A program made the position numbers and the translations under genes. A DNA stretch of 64,000 nucleotides, taken from positions 639,942 to 703,941 of the forward strand of contig NZ_PKMC01000001.1 in assembly GCF_002849225.1 (NCBI RefSeq), read 5' to 3'. The first letter of the stretch is position 1. Each line of letters starts with the position of its first letter. Source of the DNA: Actinomyces sp. UMB0138 (GTDB lineage Bacteria > Bacillota > Negativicutes > Veillonellales > Veillonellaceae). Positions 37,028 to 46,942 of the stretch are shown here, one piece after another. The notes under the pieces were generated by a model. It was not told the DNA's origin, searched no databases, and was given only the letters and a program-made list of their open reading frames with translations.

Positions 37028-38577
37028 TTATTCACCTTCATAAATGCGCGCTGTAAGACGGATGTATCTTCGATCGGAACCGTAACAGGCTTTGCCAACC
37101 CTTGCAGCAGAACCATACGGATTACGCCGCCACGCACCTTCTTGTCGGCTTTCATTGCCTCAAGCAAGCGGGGGAAATCTGCTCCGTCGTAGCTGGTGGG
37201 CAACCCCAAATAAGAGATGACTTCTTGATGCCGGCGAACCAGCTGCGAACTAATCATGCCTAGTTCATGCGCGACATGAGCGGCAAACATCATGCCAAGT
37301 GCCACAGCGTTTCCGTGCCGCCACTGGTAGTTTTCTACCTTCTCAATAGCGTGGCCGAAAGTATGTCCGTAATTCAGAATTTCGCGCAGGCCAGCCTCGT
37401 GCAGGTCTTGGGACACTACGTTCGCTTTGACCCGGATTGAACGAGAGACAATCTCGACGAGCCGGTCGTCCTCGGGTCCAATCTCTTCATTTTCCAATAG
37501 TTCAAGAATGCGCGGATCGGCAATAAAACCGCATTTGACCACCTCGCCAAGACCTTCGATCAAATCGTCTTTAGGCAGTGACTTCAGGTAATCCAAATCG
37601 CACACCACCGCTCGCGGAGTGTAAAACGAACCCACCATATTCTTGCCGATTGGGGTGTTGATGCCAGTCTTGCCGCCAACCGCAGCATCGACCATCCCCA
37701 GTAACGAGGTCGACATGGCAATATGATCAATGCCTCGCATCCAGGTGGCGGCTACGAATCCAGAGAGGTCAGTGGTCGCTCCCCCGCCTAGACCGATTAC
37801 CGTGTCTTCTCGCCCGAATCGTTCCAAGCCAAGAGTTTCCCAAGCATTAGACAGGCAATCAACGCTCTTCTGCTCTTCCGCGTTCGGGGTAATAAATCCC
37901 TGCACCTGCCTGCCCATTTCCTCCAGGACTGCTGCTAGTTCGATGCATTCCTTCTTCATATCTTCGGGGGCAATCAGCAATACTTTGCGAGAGGCAGAGG
38001 CAATGAGTGAATCTATCTTTGCCTTCGCGATACCTCTTCCGATGCGCACTGCGTACGGGGCATTTCCGTCTACTCCGATTAGCTCATGCTGGCTACGCAT
38101 TAGGTCTTCAGCAACTTCGGCTACCGTACGCCCGTCAGTTTCTATCGCTATGGTGCAGACGGATCGGTAGGTTTGCTCGCGCTGCGCATAGAGCTTCGTG
38201 AGCGCAGGCAGCGGGTCTTCTCCGAGTAACGGTCGGGAATCGGACTTTCCGACTCGGGCAGCGGAAACAGTCGGGCTCGCTTTTAGGTAGACCGTTTCAT
38301 GTCCGCTTACGAGTGCCGCTGCAGCCGAAGTACTTAGAGCTCCCCCGCCCAGCGCAATAAGATCTGGCGCCTCCTGCAGCGCTCGTCGGATTGCCTCTTG
38401 TTCGTAGCGGCGAAACGCGCCCTCTCCCTCACTGGAAAATATTTGCGGGATGGATTTTCCGGCAATATCCGGTATCAAATCATCCGTATCGATGCTGGTC
38501 AGACCATACTTGTTTGCCAGGTATTCACTGACCGAGGTTTTTCCGGCACCGGGCATGCCGGTTAGGAAAATGCTCAC
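37024..38577 (-). CDS. aroKB: Fused shikimate kinase / 3-dehydroquinate synthase (AroK-AroB)
   Basis: 517-aa bifunctional shikimate-pathway enzyme. Residues 1-165: shikimate kinase with Walker [31 protein letters not shown] and a RPLL lid motif, all intact. Residues about 170-517: 3-dehydroquinate synthase with [38 protein letters not shown], the zinc ligands in [10 protein letters not shown] and [11 protein letters not shown]. Fusions in this order are known in some actinobacteria such as bifidobacteria and Actinomyces relatives. GTG start overlaps the aroC stop by four bases. Confidence 0.95.
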   Translation of the reverse strand: MSIFLTGMPGAGKTSVSEYLANKYGLTSIDTDDLIPDIAGKSIPQIFSSEGEGAFRRYEQEAIRRALQEAPDLIALGGGALSTSAAAALVSGHETVYLKASPTVSAARVGKSDSRPLLGEDPLPALTKLYAQREQTYRSVCTIAIETDGRTVAEVAEDLMRSQHELIGVDGNAPYAVRIGRGIAKAKIDSLIASASRKVLLIAPEDMKKECIELAAVLEEMGRQVQGFITPNAEEQKSVDCLSNAWETLGLERFGREDTVIGLGGGATTDLSGFVAATWMRGIDHIAMSTSLLGMVDAAVGGKTGINTPIGKNMVGSFYTPRAVVCDLDYLKSLPKDDLIEGLGEVVKCGFIADPRILELLENEEIGPEDDRLVEIVSRSIRVKANVVSQDLHEAGLREILNYGHTFGHAIEKVENYQWRHGNAVALGMMFAAHVAHELGMISSQLVRRHQEVISYLGLPTSYDGADFPRLLEAMKADKKVRGGVIRMVLLQGLAKPVTVPIEDTSVLQRAFMKVNK

Positions 38578-39791
38578 GCCAACCCCCTCGAATTGAGCGT
38601 GGCAACATAGGCACTGACCGCGGCCTTGATCTGTTTTACCGAATATCCTCCAGTGTGTTCCAGCAAGGCCTGTAGCAAGGTGAGGGCGACCATCGCTTCT
38701 GCGATTACGGCGGCTGGAGCCACTGCACAGACATCGGAGCGCTGGTGTATTGCAGTGTCTGCCTTGCCGGTTTCGATGTCAAAGGTGCGCAGCGCCCTGG
38801 GCACCGTGGAGATTGGCTTTAGCGCTGCCCGTACCCGAATATCTTCTCCATCGGACATTCCACCTTCGATGCCGCCGGCTCGATTTGAGGCGCGGTGAGG
38901 ATGGCCATCTTCTACCAGGATCTCGTCGTGGGCAGCTGATCCCGGCCGGTCGGCAGTAGCGAACCCGTCCCCGACCTCGACCCCTTTGATCGCCTGGATC
39001 GACATCAGGGCTTCTGCGAGACAGGCATCTAGGCGCCGTTTTCCCTGTACATGAGTACCTGCAAGACCAAGCGGAACCCCGGACGCAATAACTTCCACCA
39101 CTCCGCCTAGCGTGTCGCCTTGTTTCTTTGCCTCGTCTATAGCTGCCACCATCTGGGCGGAGGTGGCAGCGTCGAAGCAGCGAACCGGATCTTCATCCAA
39201 GGCTGCCTTGTCATCGGCGCAAGGCTGAGGAGCCCACTCCGGTACATGTACCCCTCCTAGAGCTACTGTGTGCGAGACGGTACGGATCCCAAAGGCCTGC
39301 TCCAGGGTCTTTTGTGCGACTACCCCAAGTGCCACCCGCATCGCAGTTTCGCGAGCCGAAGCCCGCTCCAACACCGGGCGAGCATCTGGTAGATCGTAGG
39401 CTGCCATACCCGCCAAATCTGCATGTCCTGGACGGGGGCGAGTAAGTGGTTTGTTGCGGGCAATCTCGCGTTCATCGCCCTTGCCGGCGTCCACCTTAAG
39501 GGCTGAGGCCGGCACCGGATCCGGGCTCATGACGGTCTTCCACTTCGGCCACTCAGAGTTCTCAATCAGTATGGCAATTGGGGCACCAGTGGTCACTCCG
39601 TGCCGTACCCCACCCAAAAAACGGACCTTGTCCGCTTCCCATTTCTGGCGCGCTCCACGCCCATAGCCGAGCCGTCTTCTAGCTAGCCCATCCTGTAAAT
39701 CTTTAGTAGTTATCTCCACTCCCGAGGCAATGCCATCGATAATTCCGACTAACCCTTCGCCGTGGGATTCCCCTGCAGTAAGCCAAATCAT
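38574..39791 (-). CDS. aroC: Chorismate synthase
   Basis: FMN-dependent last step to chorismate. 405 aa with [52 protein letters not shown], and the C-terminal [13 protein letters not shown] and [20 protein letters not shown] signatures. The ATG at 39791 gives the normal start [10 protein letters not shown]; the frame extends 18 bases further. Its position between the prepilin peptidase and aroKB matches mycobacterial order. Confidence 0.97.
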   Translation of the reverse strand: MIWLTAGESHGEGLVGIIDGIASGVEITTKDLQDGLARRRLGYGRGARQKWEADKVRFLGGVRHGVTTGAPIAILIENSEWPKWKTVMSPDPVPASALKVDAGKGDEREIARNKPLTRPRPGHADLAGMAAYDLPDARPVLERASARETAMRVALGVVAQKTLEQAFGIRTVSHTVALGGVHVPEWAPQPCADDKAALDEDPVRCFDAATSAQMVAAIDEAKKQGDTLGGVVEVIASGVPLGLAGTHVQGKRRLDACLAEALMSIQAIKGVEVGDGFATADRPGSAAHDEILVEDGHPHRASNRAGGIEGGMSDGEDIRVRAALKPISTVPRALRTFDIETGKADTAIHQRSDVCAVAPAAVIAEAMVALTLLQALLEHTGGYSVKQIKAAVSAYVATLNSRGLA

Positions 39792-39841
39792 GCCTATAGT
39801 GTTCCACATTCTTGCTGAAGGGCGTGAAATCGTTCCGGAGG

Positions 39842-40456
39842 TCAGAAGATAAGGGCAGAAAGGTAGCCACCCAAAATCAGGTAGGGACCAAAGGCGATCT
39901 GCGCCCTCGGATTATGGGTTCTTAGGATCGCTACGAGGGCGCCGCAGCCGGCAAGTAGGAAGGATCCAGCTACCGCCCAGAGCGGCCCGGCCGAAGAAAT
40001 TGTCACGGGCCAAGATAAGGCTACTGGAGCAAGACGCACATCGCCGAAGCCCATTTTGGTAACTACGGAGAAGAGCGCAAAAAAGCAGAATATCCCGAGC
40101 GCAGATGCGGCTAGGGGAAGAAGGACGCCCCGGTAGGCGGCCACTGCTGAGCACAAGAGCGCTCCCCCGCCTGCCCACACCCATAATCTTGGCAACCGAT
40201 GGGCAGCAAAATCGCACAGTAGGGGCACGGAAAGAAACCCCGCAATACTTAGCCCTACCCAATGCGCCCTCGAGCATAACGCAAGTCCGCACAATCCCAA
40301 GGACACCAGCGCATATGTGTAGCGTCTATTCCATCTTGGCGCCTCGATGCCAGCGCTGGTGCAGTAGCGCGCACAGGTAGCGGGACCAAAATACACCGCT
40401 GCCCCTACGCCGCCGAGGCAGATTGCCAAGCTAAGAACGGGCCCGATCCATTGCAT
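39842..40456 (-). CDS. Prepilin peptidase (A24 family)
   Basis: Integral-membrane aspartic peptidase of about 204 aa with six or more hydrophobic segments. The two catalytic aspartates are seen in [11 protein letters not shown] and in the GxGD motif [11 protein letters not shown]. It lacks the N-terminal cytoplasmic methylase domain of PilD and is closer to the short form found next to aroE in actinobacteria (Rv2551c position). The substrate would be a type IV pilin or Tad pilin, but no pilus genes are in the window. ATG 40456 overlaps the end of aroE by 26 bases. Confidence 0.8.
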   Translation of the reverse strand: MQWIGPVLSLAICLGGVGAAVYFGPATCARYCTSAGIEAPRWNRRYTYALVSLGLCGLALCSRAHWVGLSIAGFLSVPLLCDFAAHRLPRLWVWAGGGALLCSAVAAYRGVLLPLAASALGIFCFFALFSVVTKMGFGDVRLAPVALSWPVTISSAGPLWAVAGSFLLAGCGALVAILRTHNPRAQIAFGPYLILGGYLSALIF

Positions 40457-41237
40457 CGCGCATAGCTTCCACGTCCGGAGTTGCTCCAACCATCAGCACT
40501 ACCTGCGCCACAGCCTGATAAAGCAGCATATCGGTACCGGGAACAACCTTAGCCCCGGCATCACTGAAAACCTGCGCCAGGGCGGACATTCCACCCGCGT
40601 AGGCGACATCCAAGAGTGCCTGGCGCGGCTTTGCGACCGCTCCAATGCCACCTGCCCACTTGTCGGCAACCCTTGCAGGCAGAGTCGAAATTAGCACGTC
40701 CGCCTTTGAGATGGCATCGATCATCTGATCAGAACCCAACCGACACTGTGTAATCGGAAAATCCATCCGAGCCGCTGCTCCGGCAACCGAGCCACCCCCA
40801 GAGAAACTGCGGGCACAAACTGTAACGTCCCTAGCCCCCATCCACTTCAGGGCAGCTAAAGCGGACGACGCAGTAGCCCTCGCACCTAGGATGACAGCCG
40901 ATCTGGGCTCTACCTCATCTAAGGCGCGAACGATCCCTTCGACGTCGGTATTAGTTCCTTTTAGGCCGGGAAGTACGGTGTTGACAGCGCCAACTACCCG
41001 TGCCAGCTCGGTAAGCTCCAATGCAGGCAGAATTATCTGCTTGTTAGGCATGGTTACCGAAAATCCCCGCCAACCAGGATCAGCTGCTGCCTCCTTGATC
41101 GTGGCAACAGCCTGTTCTTGCGGCACGCGTATGGCCTTGTACTGCCAGTCAGAGCGCCCTAGGGACCGGTACGCAGCTTGATGCAGTACCGGTGACAGAG
41201 AATGTTCAATTGGGTCGCCGATGACCGCAGCCCACAT
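40431..41237 (-). CDS. aroE: Shikimate dehydrogenase
   Basis: Reduces 3-dehydroshikimate with NADPH. 268 aa; substrate site GDPIEHSLSPVLHQAAY, the catalytic Lys in SVTMPNKQIILP, NTDVEGIVRAL, then a Rossmann domain with VILGARATASSALAAL. The glycine-rich loop is slightly unusual (GARATAS where GAGGTA is common). ATG overlaps the mltG stop by one base. Works with AroC, AroK and AroB encoded downstream. Confidence 0.93.
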   Translation of the reverse strand: MWAAVIGDPIEHSLSPVLHQAAYRSLGRSDWQYKAIRVPQEQAVATIKEAAADPGWRGFSVTMPNKQIILPALELTELARVVGAVNTVLPGLKGTNTDVEGIVRALDEVEPRSAVILGARATASSALAALKWMGARDVTVCARSFSGGGSVAGAAARMDFPITQCRLGSDQMIDAISKADVLISTLPARVADKWAGGIGAVAKPRQALLDVAYAGGMSALAQVFSDAGAKVVPGTDMLLYQAVAQVVLMVGATPDVEAMRDAMDRARS

Positions 41238-42442
41238 TAGCTCTCACAAACCTTTGGGTTGTTCTTGCAATATTTCTTGAGTTCTTCGACGTTAGCATTT
41301 TGCTGGTCCAAGTTCTCGGCAAATTTAGTTTCACCAGTTTCTAGATTGACCGTGGTGTAATACATCCACTTGCCATCTGCCGGAGCAAGAACAGCTTGCA
41401 ACGCCTTGTCCGAGAACGTTCCGATTGGAGTAGGAGGCAGTCCCTTTTGCAGATAGGTGTTGTAGGGATTGTCTGCTTTCAGATCGTCAGCGGTGGGAAT
41501 GCCACCGGACTTACCAACGCCATACAGTACGGTGGAGTCCATGTCTAGTTTTCCTGCCGTATCCGAGTTCCCAGCCGCAAGGCGATTCTCGATGACACGG
41601 GCGACCATCGGGTAATACTTCTCGACGTTTACCTCTTTTTCCAGAATAGAGGCCTTCGTCATTACCTCTTCCCACTTCTCCTCGGGGACCTTGTGGTCTT
41701 TCAGCTTTGAAATGGTTGCATCAACCATCGTCTCCAGGACGTCTGCGGGTTCAGTCCCGGGCGTTACTGTATAGGTGTCGGGAGCCAGCCAGCCCTCTAG
41801 GTTGCCTTTCGCTACCTTGGGCAGCTTGGACTTAGCTACTTCTGCAAAAGCCTTCTCCACTTCGTCCGGATTGAACTGATCGACATTCTTTAGTCGTTCC
41901 TTAGCTTCCTTTACAGTGAAACCTTCAGGAATTGTTACCTTTAGATCCGCCTTAGAAGCCGGGTCAAGAAGGGCAGCTACCGCTCCCGCACCCGACATCT
42001 TCTTCTTCAACTTGTATGCCCCAGGCTGGATAGCAGGGGCCTGCGCATTGGCGTCGAATGCCTTGGCAAATGCCTTTGCAGAAGCAACTACGCCTTGCTT
42101 TTCCAAAATTTTGCCAATGTCTGTCCCGGAGGATCCCTCAGGAATCTCGACGCTTACTGGTGTTGTCCCAGGGCCGGGATAGTCAGGCGCCTTCGCGAAG
42201 AGTCCAGACCCCATTACCGCTCTCATACCCAGTGCAGCAGCACATACCACCACGAAGGTCGCAAGCAGCATCACGATGGTAGTCTTCACGCGACGCCTAC
42301 GCCGGCGCCTCTTGCGCTCAGCTGGTCCTTCAGTAGGACGGAGCTGCGCCTGAGGGCGGCGCCGCACTTTGATCTTCCGTCTCTGCTGGCGCATCTGCGC
42401 GCGAGAAGGAAAACTTTTCGGGCCTTCACTATCCGGTGTCAT
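41237..42442 (-). CDS. mltG: Endolytic murein transglycosylase MltG
   Basis: Membrane-anchored lytic transglycosylase that cuts nascent peptidoglycan. 401 aa: a very basic cytoplasmic N-terminus (about residues 15-50, RRRRRRV), one membrane helix (TTIVMLLATFVVVCAAAL), a LysM-like region, then the YceG catalytic domain with the catalytic Glu in ASILEKEVNVEKYY, LDMDSTVLYGVG, NPYNTYLQKGLPPTPI and YYTTVNLETGETKFAE. Located between ruvX and aroE as in most actinobacteria. Confidence 0.95.
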   Translation of the reverse strand: MTPDSEGPKSFPSRAQMRQQRRKIKVRRRPQAQLRPTEGPAERKRRRRRRRVKTTIVMLLATFVVVCAAALGMRAVMGSGLFAKAPDYPGPGTTPVSVEIPEGSSGTDIGKILEKQGVVASAKAFAKAFDANAQAPAIQPGAYKLKKKMSGAGAVAALLDPASKADLKVTIPEGFTVKEAKERLKNVDQFNPDEVEKAFAEVAKSKLPKVAKGNLEGWLAPDTYTVTPGTEPADVLETMVDATISKLKDHKVPEEKWEEVMTKASILEKEVNVEKYYPMVARVIENRLAAGNSDTAGKLDMDSTVLYGVGKSGGIPTADDLKADNPYNTYLQKGLPPTPIGTFSDKALQAVLAPADGKWMYYTTVNLETGETKFAENLDQQNANVEELKKYCKNNPKVCES

Positions 42443-42450
42443 CCTGGTCC

Positions 42451-42900
42451 TTATAACTTCTGGCCTGCAGGCCGATCGTTAATTCTTTCGTATTCCAAAG
42501 CTTGCTGCAGGATAACCACAGCTGCCTGCTGATCTACCAGCTGCCTTTGCTGCCTGGAATTCATTCCTGCTTCACTCATCTGAGTGTGTGCCGAGACGGA
42601 GCTTAGTCGCTCATCGACCATGCGAATCGGCACCGTAACTAGCGAGCGCAATCCGCGCGCCCATTTCAGCGCCATCTTTGCGCTCTTGCCGCTATTGCCG
42701 GCCAAGGTAACCGGCTTACCAACGATTATCTCTACTGCCCCTACCTCATCGACTAAATCCGCGGCCTCGTATAGATCCGCATCATATTTGTCTTTGGCAA
42801 TAGTGGTCTTTGGGGTGCACAGTATCGTATCGGCGTCACACACCGCGACACCGATGCGAACTGTGCCCACATCAAAAGCGATTCTGCTGCCTTTGCGCAT
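42451..42900 (-). CDS. ruvX: RuvX/YqgF RNase H-like nuclease
   Basis: Putative Holliday-junction resolvase/pre-16S rRNA nuclease of 149 aa. RNase H-fold motifs: IAFDVGTVRIGVAVCD with the first catalytic Asp, EIIVGKPVTLAGNSG, and VDERLSSVSAHTQM with the Glu. The C-terminal DQQAAVVILQQALE supplies the last acidic residue. ATG overlaps the alaS stop (TAATG). The alaS-ruvX-mltG-aroE order is widely conserved. Confidence 0.93.
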   Translation of the reverse strand: MRKGSRIAFDVGTVRIGVAVCDADTILCTPKTTIAKDKYDADLYEAADLVDEVGAVEIIVGKPVTLAGNSGKSAKMALKWARGLRSLVTVPIRMVDERLSSVSAHTQMSEAGMNSRQQRQLVDQQAAVVILQQALEYERINDRPAGQKL

Positions 42901-45584
42901 TAGGCCTTCGATACAGACTCGACTATGTGTTCAAGCGCAGTTGGAGCAGCCTTGGGGTTTTGGCCTCCCCCCTGGGCAATGTCAGGACGGCCACCGCCGC
43001 CACCGCCCATTAGCTTGGCGGCCTCGCGTACGAAGTCTCCGGCACGCAAGCCGGCAGTGCGGGCGCCCTCATTAGTTGCTACCACAATGCCAGGCTTGCC
43101 CTTAGAAATGCCAGCAACTGCCACTACAGCTGGAAGGTCTTCGCCTAGACGCTCGCGGACGCCAAGTGCCAAAGTCCGAAGATCGTCTGCGGAGCCTACT
43201 TCACCGGCAAAATGGGCTACTACCAGCTTGTCTCCTACCCTCTTGGCATCGGCGGCTATCTGAGGAATTGCCGCCTGCAACGCCTGCGAACGCATATTTG
43301 CCAAGTCTTTTTCAGCCTTCTTCAGGCGAGCCATCATGGTCTGTACGCGATCAGCGAGTTCTACAGGGGTGACTCCAAGCATGCCCGATACCTGATTGAC
43401 CAGGGCATGCTCCTTTGCCTGGAATCCAGTAGCAGCATCGCCTACCAATGCTTCAACACGGCGTACGCCCGACCCGACTGAGGATTCACCCAATATGGCA
43501 ATCCTGCCGACGTGTCCGAGAGAGGGCACGTGGGTGCCGCCGCAGAACTCTCTGGACCAGCCGTCGCCGATGTCTACGACACGCACAATCGAGCCGTACT
43601 TTTCGCCAAAGATTGCCTGTGCCCCTAGCTTTTTAGCTTCTTCGATCGGCAGCTCATAGTCAGTGACCGAAAGATTGAGTCCAAGCCTCCTGTTGGCATC
43701 GTCCTCAACGTCCTCGACCATTCCTTCGGGCAGCGCGTTTGGATTGCGGAAGTCAAATCTCATTCGCGAGGGCGCGTTCTCGGAACCTGCCTGCGTTGCT
43801 CCCTCACCCAGACGATCCAGCAGTTCCTGGTGAATTACGTGGGTCGAAGTATGGGCCCTAGCAATCTGCAGCCGTCGATCCGTATCGATCTGGGCATGGG
43901 CTGGCTCGTCCAAAACCACTTCCCCGTCGGTTAGCGTACCCCTATGCACAGAAAGGCCCTTTACGGGTGCCTGTACATCCAGTACATCAATGACACCGCC
44001 AGAAGAGGTGCGGATGGTTCCCTGGTCAGCAAGCTGACCGCCGGCTTCTGCATAGAACGGAGTGCGATCGAGAATCAATTCGACGTTTGCGGGAGCAACA
44101 GCCTTAGGCTGCGGTTTGCCGTCGACTAGGATGCCCAGCACTCTAGCATCAGCCTGCGAGTCCGTGTAACCCAAGAATTCAACATTTCCGCCTACCCGGT
44201 TCTGCAACTCATGGTAAACGCGAGAGTCAACGTGACCAGTCTTCTTCTTTAGCGCATCAGCTCGTGCCCGTTCACGCTGCTCTGCCATCAACGAACGGAA
44301 CTTTTCCTCGTCCACGCTGACACCCTGTTCGGCTGCCATTTCCAAGGTCAAATCGATTGGGAAGCCGTAAGTATCGTGCAGGGAAAAGGCTTTTTCGCCA
44401 GACAGTACCGGAGAGCTCTTAGACTCCTTCTTGGCATCTTGAACTGCCAGATCCAAAATCGTGGTGCCAGCGGACAGGGTGCGGCGGAAGGAATCTTCCT
44501 CCGCAAAGGCGACCTGGGAGATAGCATCCCAGTTACGCTCGAGCTCGGGGTAAGACTGCTTCATGACATCCTTGGAAGCTGTCAGCAAAGTAGGCATTAC
44601 CGGCGCATCCACGCCAAGTAGCCGCATCGAGCGGACGGCGCGCCGCATCAACCTGCGCAGCACATAGCCGCGGCCCTCATTTGAAGGACGTACGCCATCG
44701 CCAATTAGCATGAGCGAGGAACGCACGTGATCAGCCACCTGGCGCATCCGTACATCATCCTGATCGGCGCCACTGTCGTATTTGCGCCCGGACATCTCCT
44801 CTGCAGCGGCGATCACGGGGAATACCTCGTCGATCTCGTACATGTTGTCTTTGCCCTGTAACAAGAATGCGAGGCGTTCAAGCCCTAGTCCGGTATCAAT
44901 GCACTTGGCATCCAGTTCGCCCAGCAGCGGGTAATCCTTGCCCTTACCCTCGCCACGAAGGTACTGGTCGAACACTAGGTTCCAGATTTCTAGGAAGCGG
45001 TCACCGGCAACGTCCTTCGCGGGGCCTCCATCCGGGCCGTACTGACTGCCGCGATCAAAATGGATCTCGGCACACGGGCCTGCAGGACCGGGCTGACCGG
45101 TATCCCAGAAGATCTCTTCCCGCGGTAGCCCCTGCAAGTGGGCCGGATCAATGCCAATCTGATTCAACCAAATATCTTTAGCCTCGTCGTCCTGGTCCCA
45201 GATCGTTACCCACAGCTTGTCGCCATCCAGGCCATACTTGCCCTCAGCAATGGAACCGGTAAGCAGGTCCCACGCAAACTTCGAAGCCTCTTCTTTGAAG
45301 TAGTCACCGAACGAGAAGTTGCCGCACATCTGGAAGAACGTACCGTGCCTAGTCGTCTTCCCGACCTCGTCAATGTCATTGGTGCGGATGCACTTTTGCA
45401 CTGACGCAGCCCTGGGCCACGGAGCTTTCTCGGTGCCAACGATGTACGGAATGAAAGGAACCATCCCGGCAATGGTGAACAAAATCGACGGTTCCGGGCT
45501 CACTAGCGGCACGGATTCGCGGATCTCGTGGCCGTGAGCGCCAAAATAATCTAGCCAGCGCTGCCTAATTTCAGAGGTACGCAC
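42900..45584 (-). CDS. alaS: Alanyl-tRNA synthetase
   Basis: Class II synthetase of 894 aa. Aminoacylation domain with HGTFFQMCGNFSFGDYFKEE and GLGLERLAFLLQG; tRNA-recognition middle; editing domain with the metal site HTSTHVIHQ and CGGTHVPSLG; C-terminal DHHA1/C-Ala ending GGGGGGRPDIAQGGG. GTG 45584 is chosen because the protein then begins like other AlaRS (VRTSEIRQRWLDYF) with AAAGG nine bases upstream; GTG 45593 is also in frame. Confidence 0.96.
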   Translation of the reverse strand: MRTSEIRQRWLDYFGAHGHEIRESVPLVSPEPSILFTIAGMVPFIPYIVGTEKAPWPRAASVQKCIRTNDIDEVGKTTRHGTFFQMCGNFSFGDYFKEEASKFAWDLLTGSIAEGKYGLDGDKLWVTIWDQDDEAKDIWLNQIGIDPAHLQGLPREEIFWDTGQPGPAGPCAEIHFDRGSQYGPDGGPAKDVAGDRFLEIWNLVFDQYLRGEGKGKDYPLLGELDAKCIDTGLGLERLAFLLQGKDNMYEIDEVFPVIAAAEEMSGRKYDSGADQDDVRMRQVADHVRSSLMLIGDGVRPSNEGRGYVLRRLMRRAVRSMRLLGVDAPVMPTLLTASKDVMKQSYPELERNWDAISQVAFAEEDSFRRTLSAGTTILDLAVQDAKKESKSSPVLSGEKAFSLHDTYGFPIDLTLEMAAEQGVSVDEEKFRSLMAEQRERARADALKKKTGHVDSRVYHELQNRVGGNVEFLGYTDSQADARVLGILVDGKPQPKAVAPANVELILDRTPFYAEAGGQLADQGTIRTSSGGVIDVLDVQAPVKGLSVHRGTLTDGEVVLDEPAHAQIDTDRRLQIARAHTSTHVIHQELLDRLGEGATQAGSENAPSRMRFDFRNPNALPEGMVEDVEDDANRRLGLNLSVTDYELPIEEAKKLGAQAIFGEKYGSIVRVVDIGDGWSREFCGGTHVPSLGHVGRIAILGESSVGSGVRRVEALVGDAATGFQAKEHALVNQVSGMLGVTPVELADRVQTMMARLKKAEKDLANMRSQALQAAIPQIAADAKRVGDKLVVAHFAGEVGSADDLRTLALGVRERLGEDLPAVVAVAGISKGKPGIVVATNEGARTAGLRAGDFVREAAKLMGGGGGGRPDIAQGGGQNPKAAPTALEHIVESVSKA

Positions 45585-45596
45585 AGAAGGCACCTT

Positions 45597-45776
45597 TCAG
45601 TATGTAGGGCGAACATGTTTGCCACTGGAGGGCGCAAGCAATGTCCGCGTAATGTATTCTTCGTTTTCCTTCATAGCATTAGAAAACTGTGAAGCGTAGA
45701 AACTAATTTTAGATCGCACAGGCGGGAGTGCTAACAATGCGGCCGCGGCGACGCCAATGAGTATGGCCTTTTTCAC
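45597..45776 (-). CDS. Small coupled protein between DUF948 gene and alaS
   Basis: A 59-aa frame starting at GTG 45776 and ending TGA 45597-45599. It begins MKKAILIGVAAAALLALPPV, a short hydrophobic N-terminal segment like a signal anchor, followed by a polar C-terminus ending KHVRPTY. Its GTG overlaps the stop of the DUF948 gene (GTGA) and an AGGAAGAGG site lies just upstream, so it looks translationally coupled. Actinobacteria often have a small membrane protein at this place (for example DUF6167-type in Streptomyces), but I cannot assign a family. Ends 12 bases before alaS. Confidence 0.65.
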   Translation of the reverse strand: MKKAILIGVAAAALLALPPVRSKISFYASQFSNAMKENEEYITRTLLAPSSGKHVRPTY

Positions 45777-46126
45777 TGCCTCTTCCTCCCCTGCAGCACT
45801 TCCCGAGTAGCCGCACTAAAAGCAGCCAGTTTGATAAGCGGACGTCCCACCGTAGAAGACACCAAGGTGGACACCGCAGAAGCATCCTGGGCCATCTGCG
45901 AAGCAGAGGTGGTCACCGTATCTACCTTTGCCAGTTGGGTGTTTACCTCGGTAATAGTCTTCGAGGCCTCCTGCACAGTACCCCTTGCATCGACGGTAAT
46001 GTCCTGCACAGACTTGCGCAGTTCGTCAATAAGCCCACCTAGCTTCAATAGCGGGACTGCCAGCAGTAGAACCAGCACGGCAAATGCGATAGCCGCCACC
46101 ATCCCCGCAACTGTTCCAAGATGCAT
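45773..46126 (-). CDS. DUF948 domain membrane protein
   Basis: 117-aa protein with one N-terminal membrane helix (about residues 8-30, VAAIAFAVLVLLLAVPLLKLG) and a long helical region with heptad-like pattern (ELRKSVQDITVDARGTVQEA onward), typical of DUF948 proteins related to methyl-accepting-type coiled coils. Function unknown. In actinobacteria it commonly precedes alaS, as here, and is probably part of an operon with the 59-aa gene, alaS, ruvX and mltG. Confidence 0.8.
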   Translation of the reverse strand: MHLGTVAGMVAAIAFAVLVLLLAVPLLKLGGLIDELRKSVQDITVDARGTVQEASKTITEVNTQLAKVDTVTTSASQMAQDASAVSTLVSSTVGRPLIKLAAFSAATREVLQGRKRQ

Positions 46127-46177
46127 AAAAACTCTCCTTATAAACGGGATCTATCTAAGAGTACCTGAATAAGAAGA

Positions 46178-46205
46178 CGCCCCGGAACCAGCAGGCTCCG
46201 GGGCG
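46178..46205 (-). terminator. Terminator after rpsD
   Basis: Arms 46178-46189 and 46194-46205 form a 12-base GC-rich stem with one mismatch and an AGCA-type loop. On the minus strand it follows the rpsD stop by 14 bases and is followed by TCTTCTTATT, a moderate U-run. Confidence 0.8.
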
Positions 46206-46219
46206 CACTATAAGTAAGA

Positions 46220-46846
46220 TTAGCGAGAGTAGTATTCGACTACTAGCTGTACATCGCAGACGATCGGAACGTCGTCACGCTTGGGGGTCTCCTTCAGCTC
46301 GAAGCGCAGCTTCTCAAGAGCAACATCGAGGTAGGAAGGTACCTCAGGCAGGACGTCGCGGTGCGAACCGGCTGCTGCAACCTGGAACAGATCCTTGGTT
46401 ACCGAAGCGGGCTTGACGTGGACAACCTGGCCGGGCTTCACGTGGAAGGACGGACGGTCGACGATGCGGCCATCGACCATGATGTGCCTGTGCACAACGG
46501 CCTGACGAGCCTGGGCAATGGTGCGAGCGAAACCAGCGCGCAGTACCAGAGCGTCTAGACGAGTCTCCAGGTAAGCGATCAGGTTATCGCCAGTCTGGCC
46601 ACCGCGGCGCTTCGCATCAGCGAATGCGCGACGCATCTGGGCCTCACGAATACCGTACTGAGCGCGCAGACGCTGCTTTTCCTTCAGTCGGACGGCGTAG
46701 TCAGATTCGCTACGACGACGGGCACGACCGTGCTCACCGGGACCGTAGGGACGCTTTTCAAAGTGGCGCTGAGCCTTGGGAGTAAGCGCAATACCGAGGG
46801 CGCGGGACAGGCGAACCTGGCGGCGCGAGCGGTTAGAGTTAGACAT
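46220..46846 (-). CDS. rpsD: 30S ribosomal protein S4
   Basis: Primary 16S rRNA-binding protein, 208 aa: N-terminal [34 protein letters not shown], then the S4 RNA-binding domain [20 protein letters not shown] and [20 protein letters not shown]. No zinc cysteines (C-minus form). Here it is monocistronic, between rarA and the DUF948-alaS group, as in some actinobacteria, not in the alpha operon. The 96-base upstream gap holds its promoter and a short GTTGC/GCAAC hairpin. Confidence 0.97.
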   Translation of the reverse strand: MSNSNRSRRQVRLSRALGIALTPKAQRHFEKRPYGPGEHGRARRRSESDYAVRLKEKQRLRAQYGIREAQMRRAFADAKRRGGQTGDNLIAYLETRLDALVLRAGFARTIAQARQAVVHRHIMVDGRIVDRPSFHVKPGQVVHVKPASVTKDLFQVAAAGSHRDVLPEVPSYLDVALEKLRFELKETPKRDDVPIVCDVQLVVEYYSR

Positions 46847-46942
46847 AACCTTTTCTTTCTGTCGAAGTTATTTGCGTGCTTATGCACGGGGCCAACACAT
46901 ACGGCTAAGACCCCAGTGTTGCGGTAAAGCAACCCCACCAGA

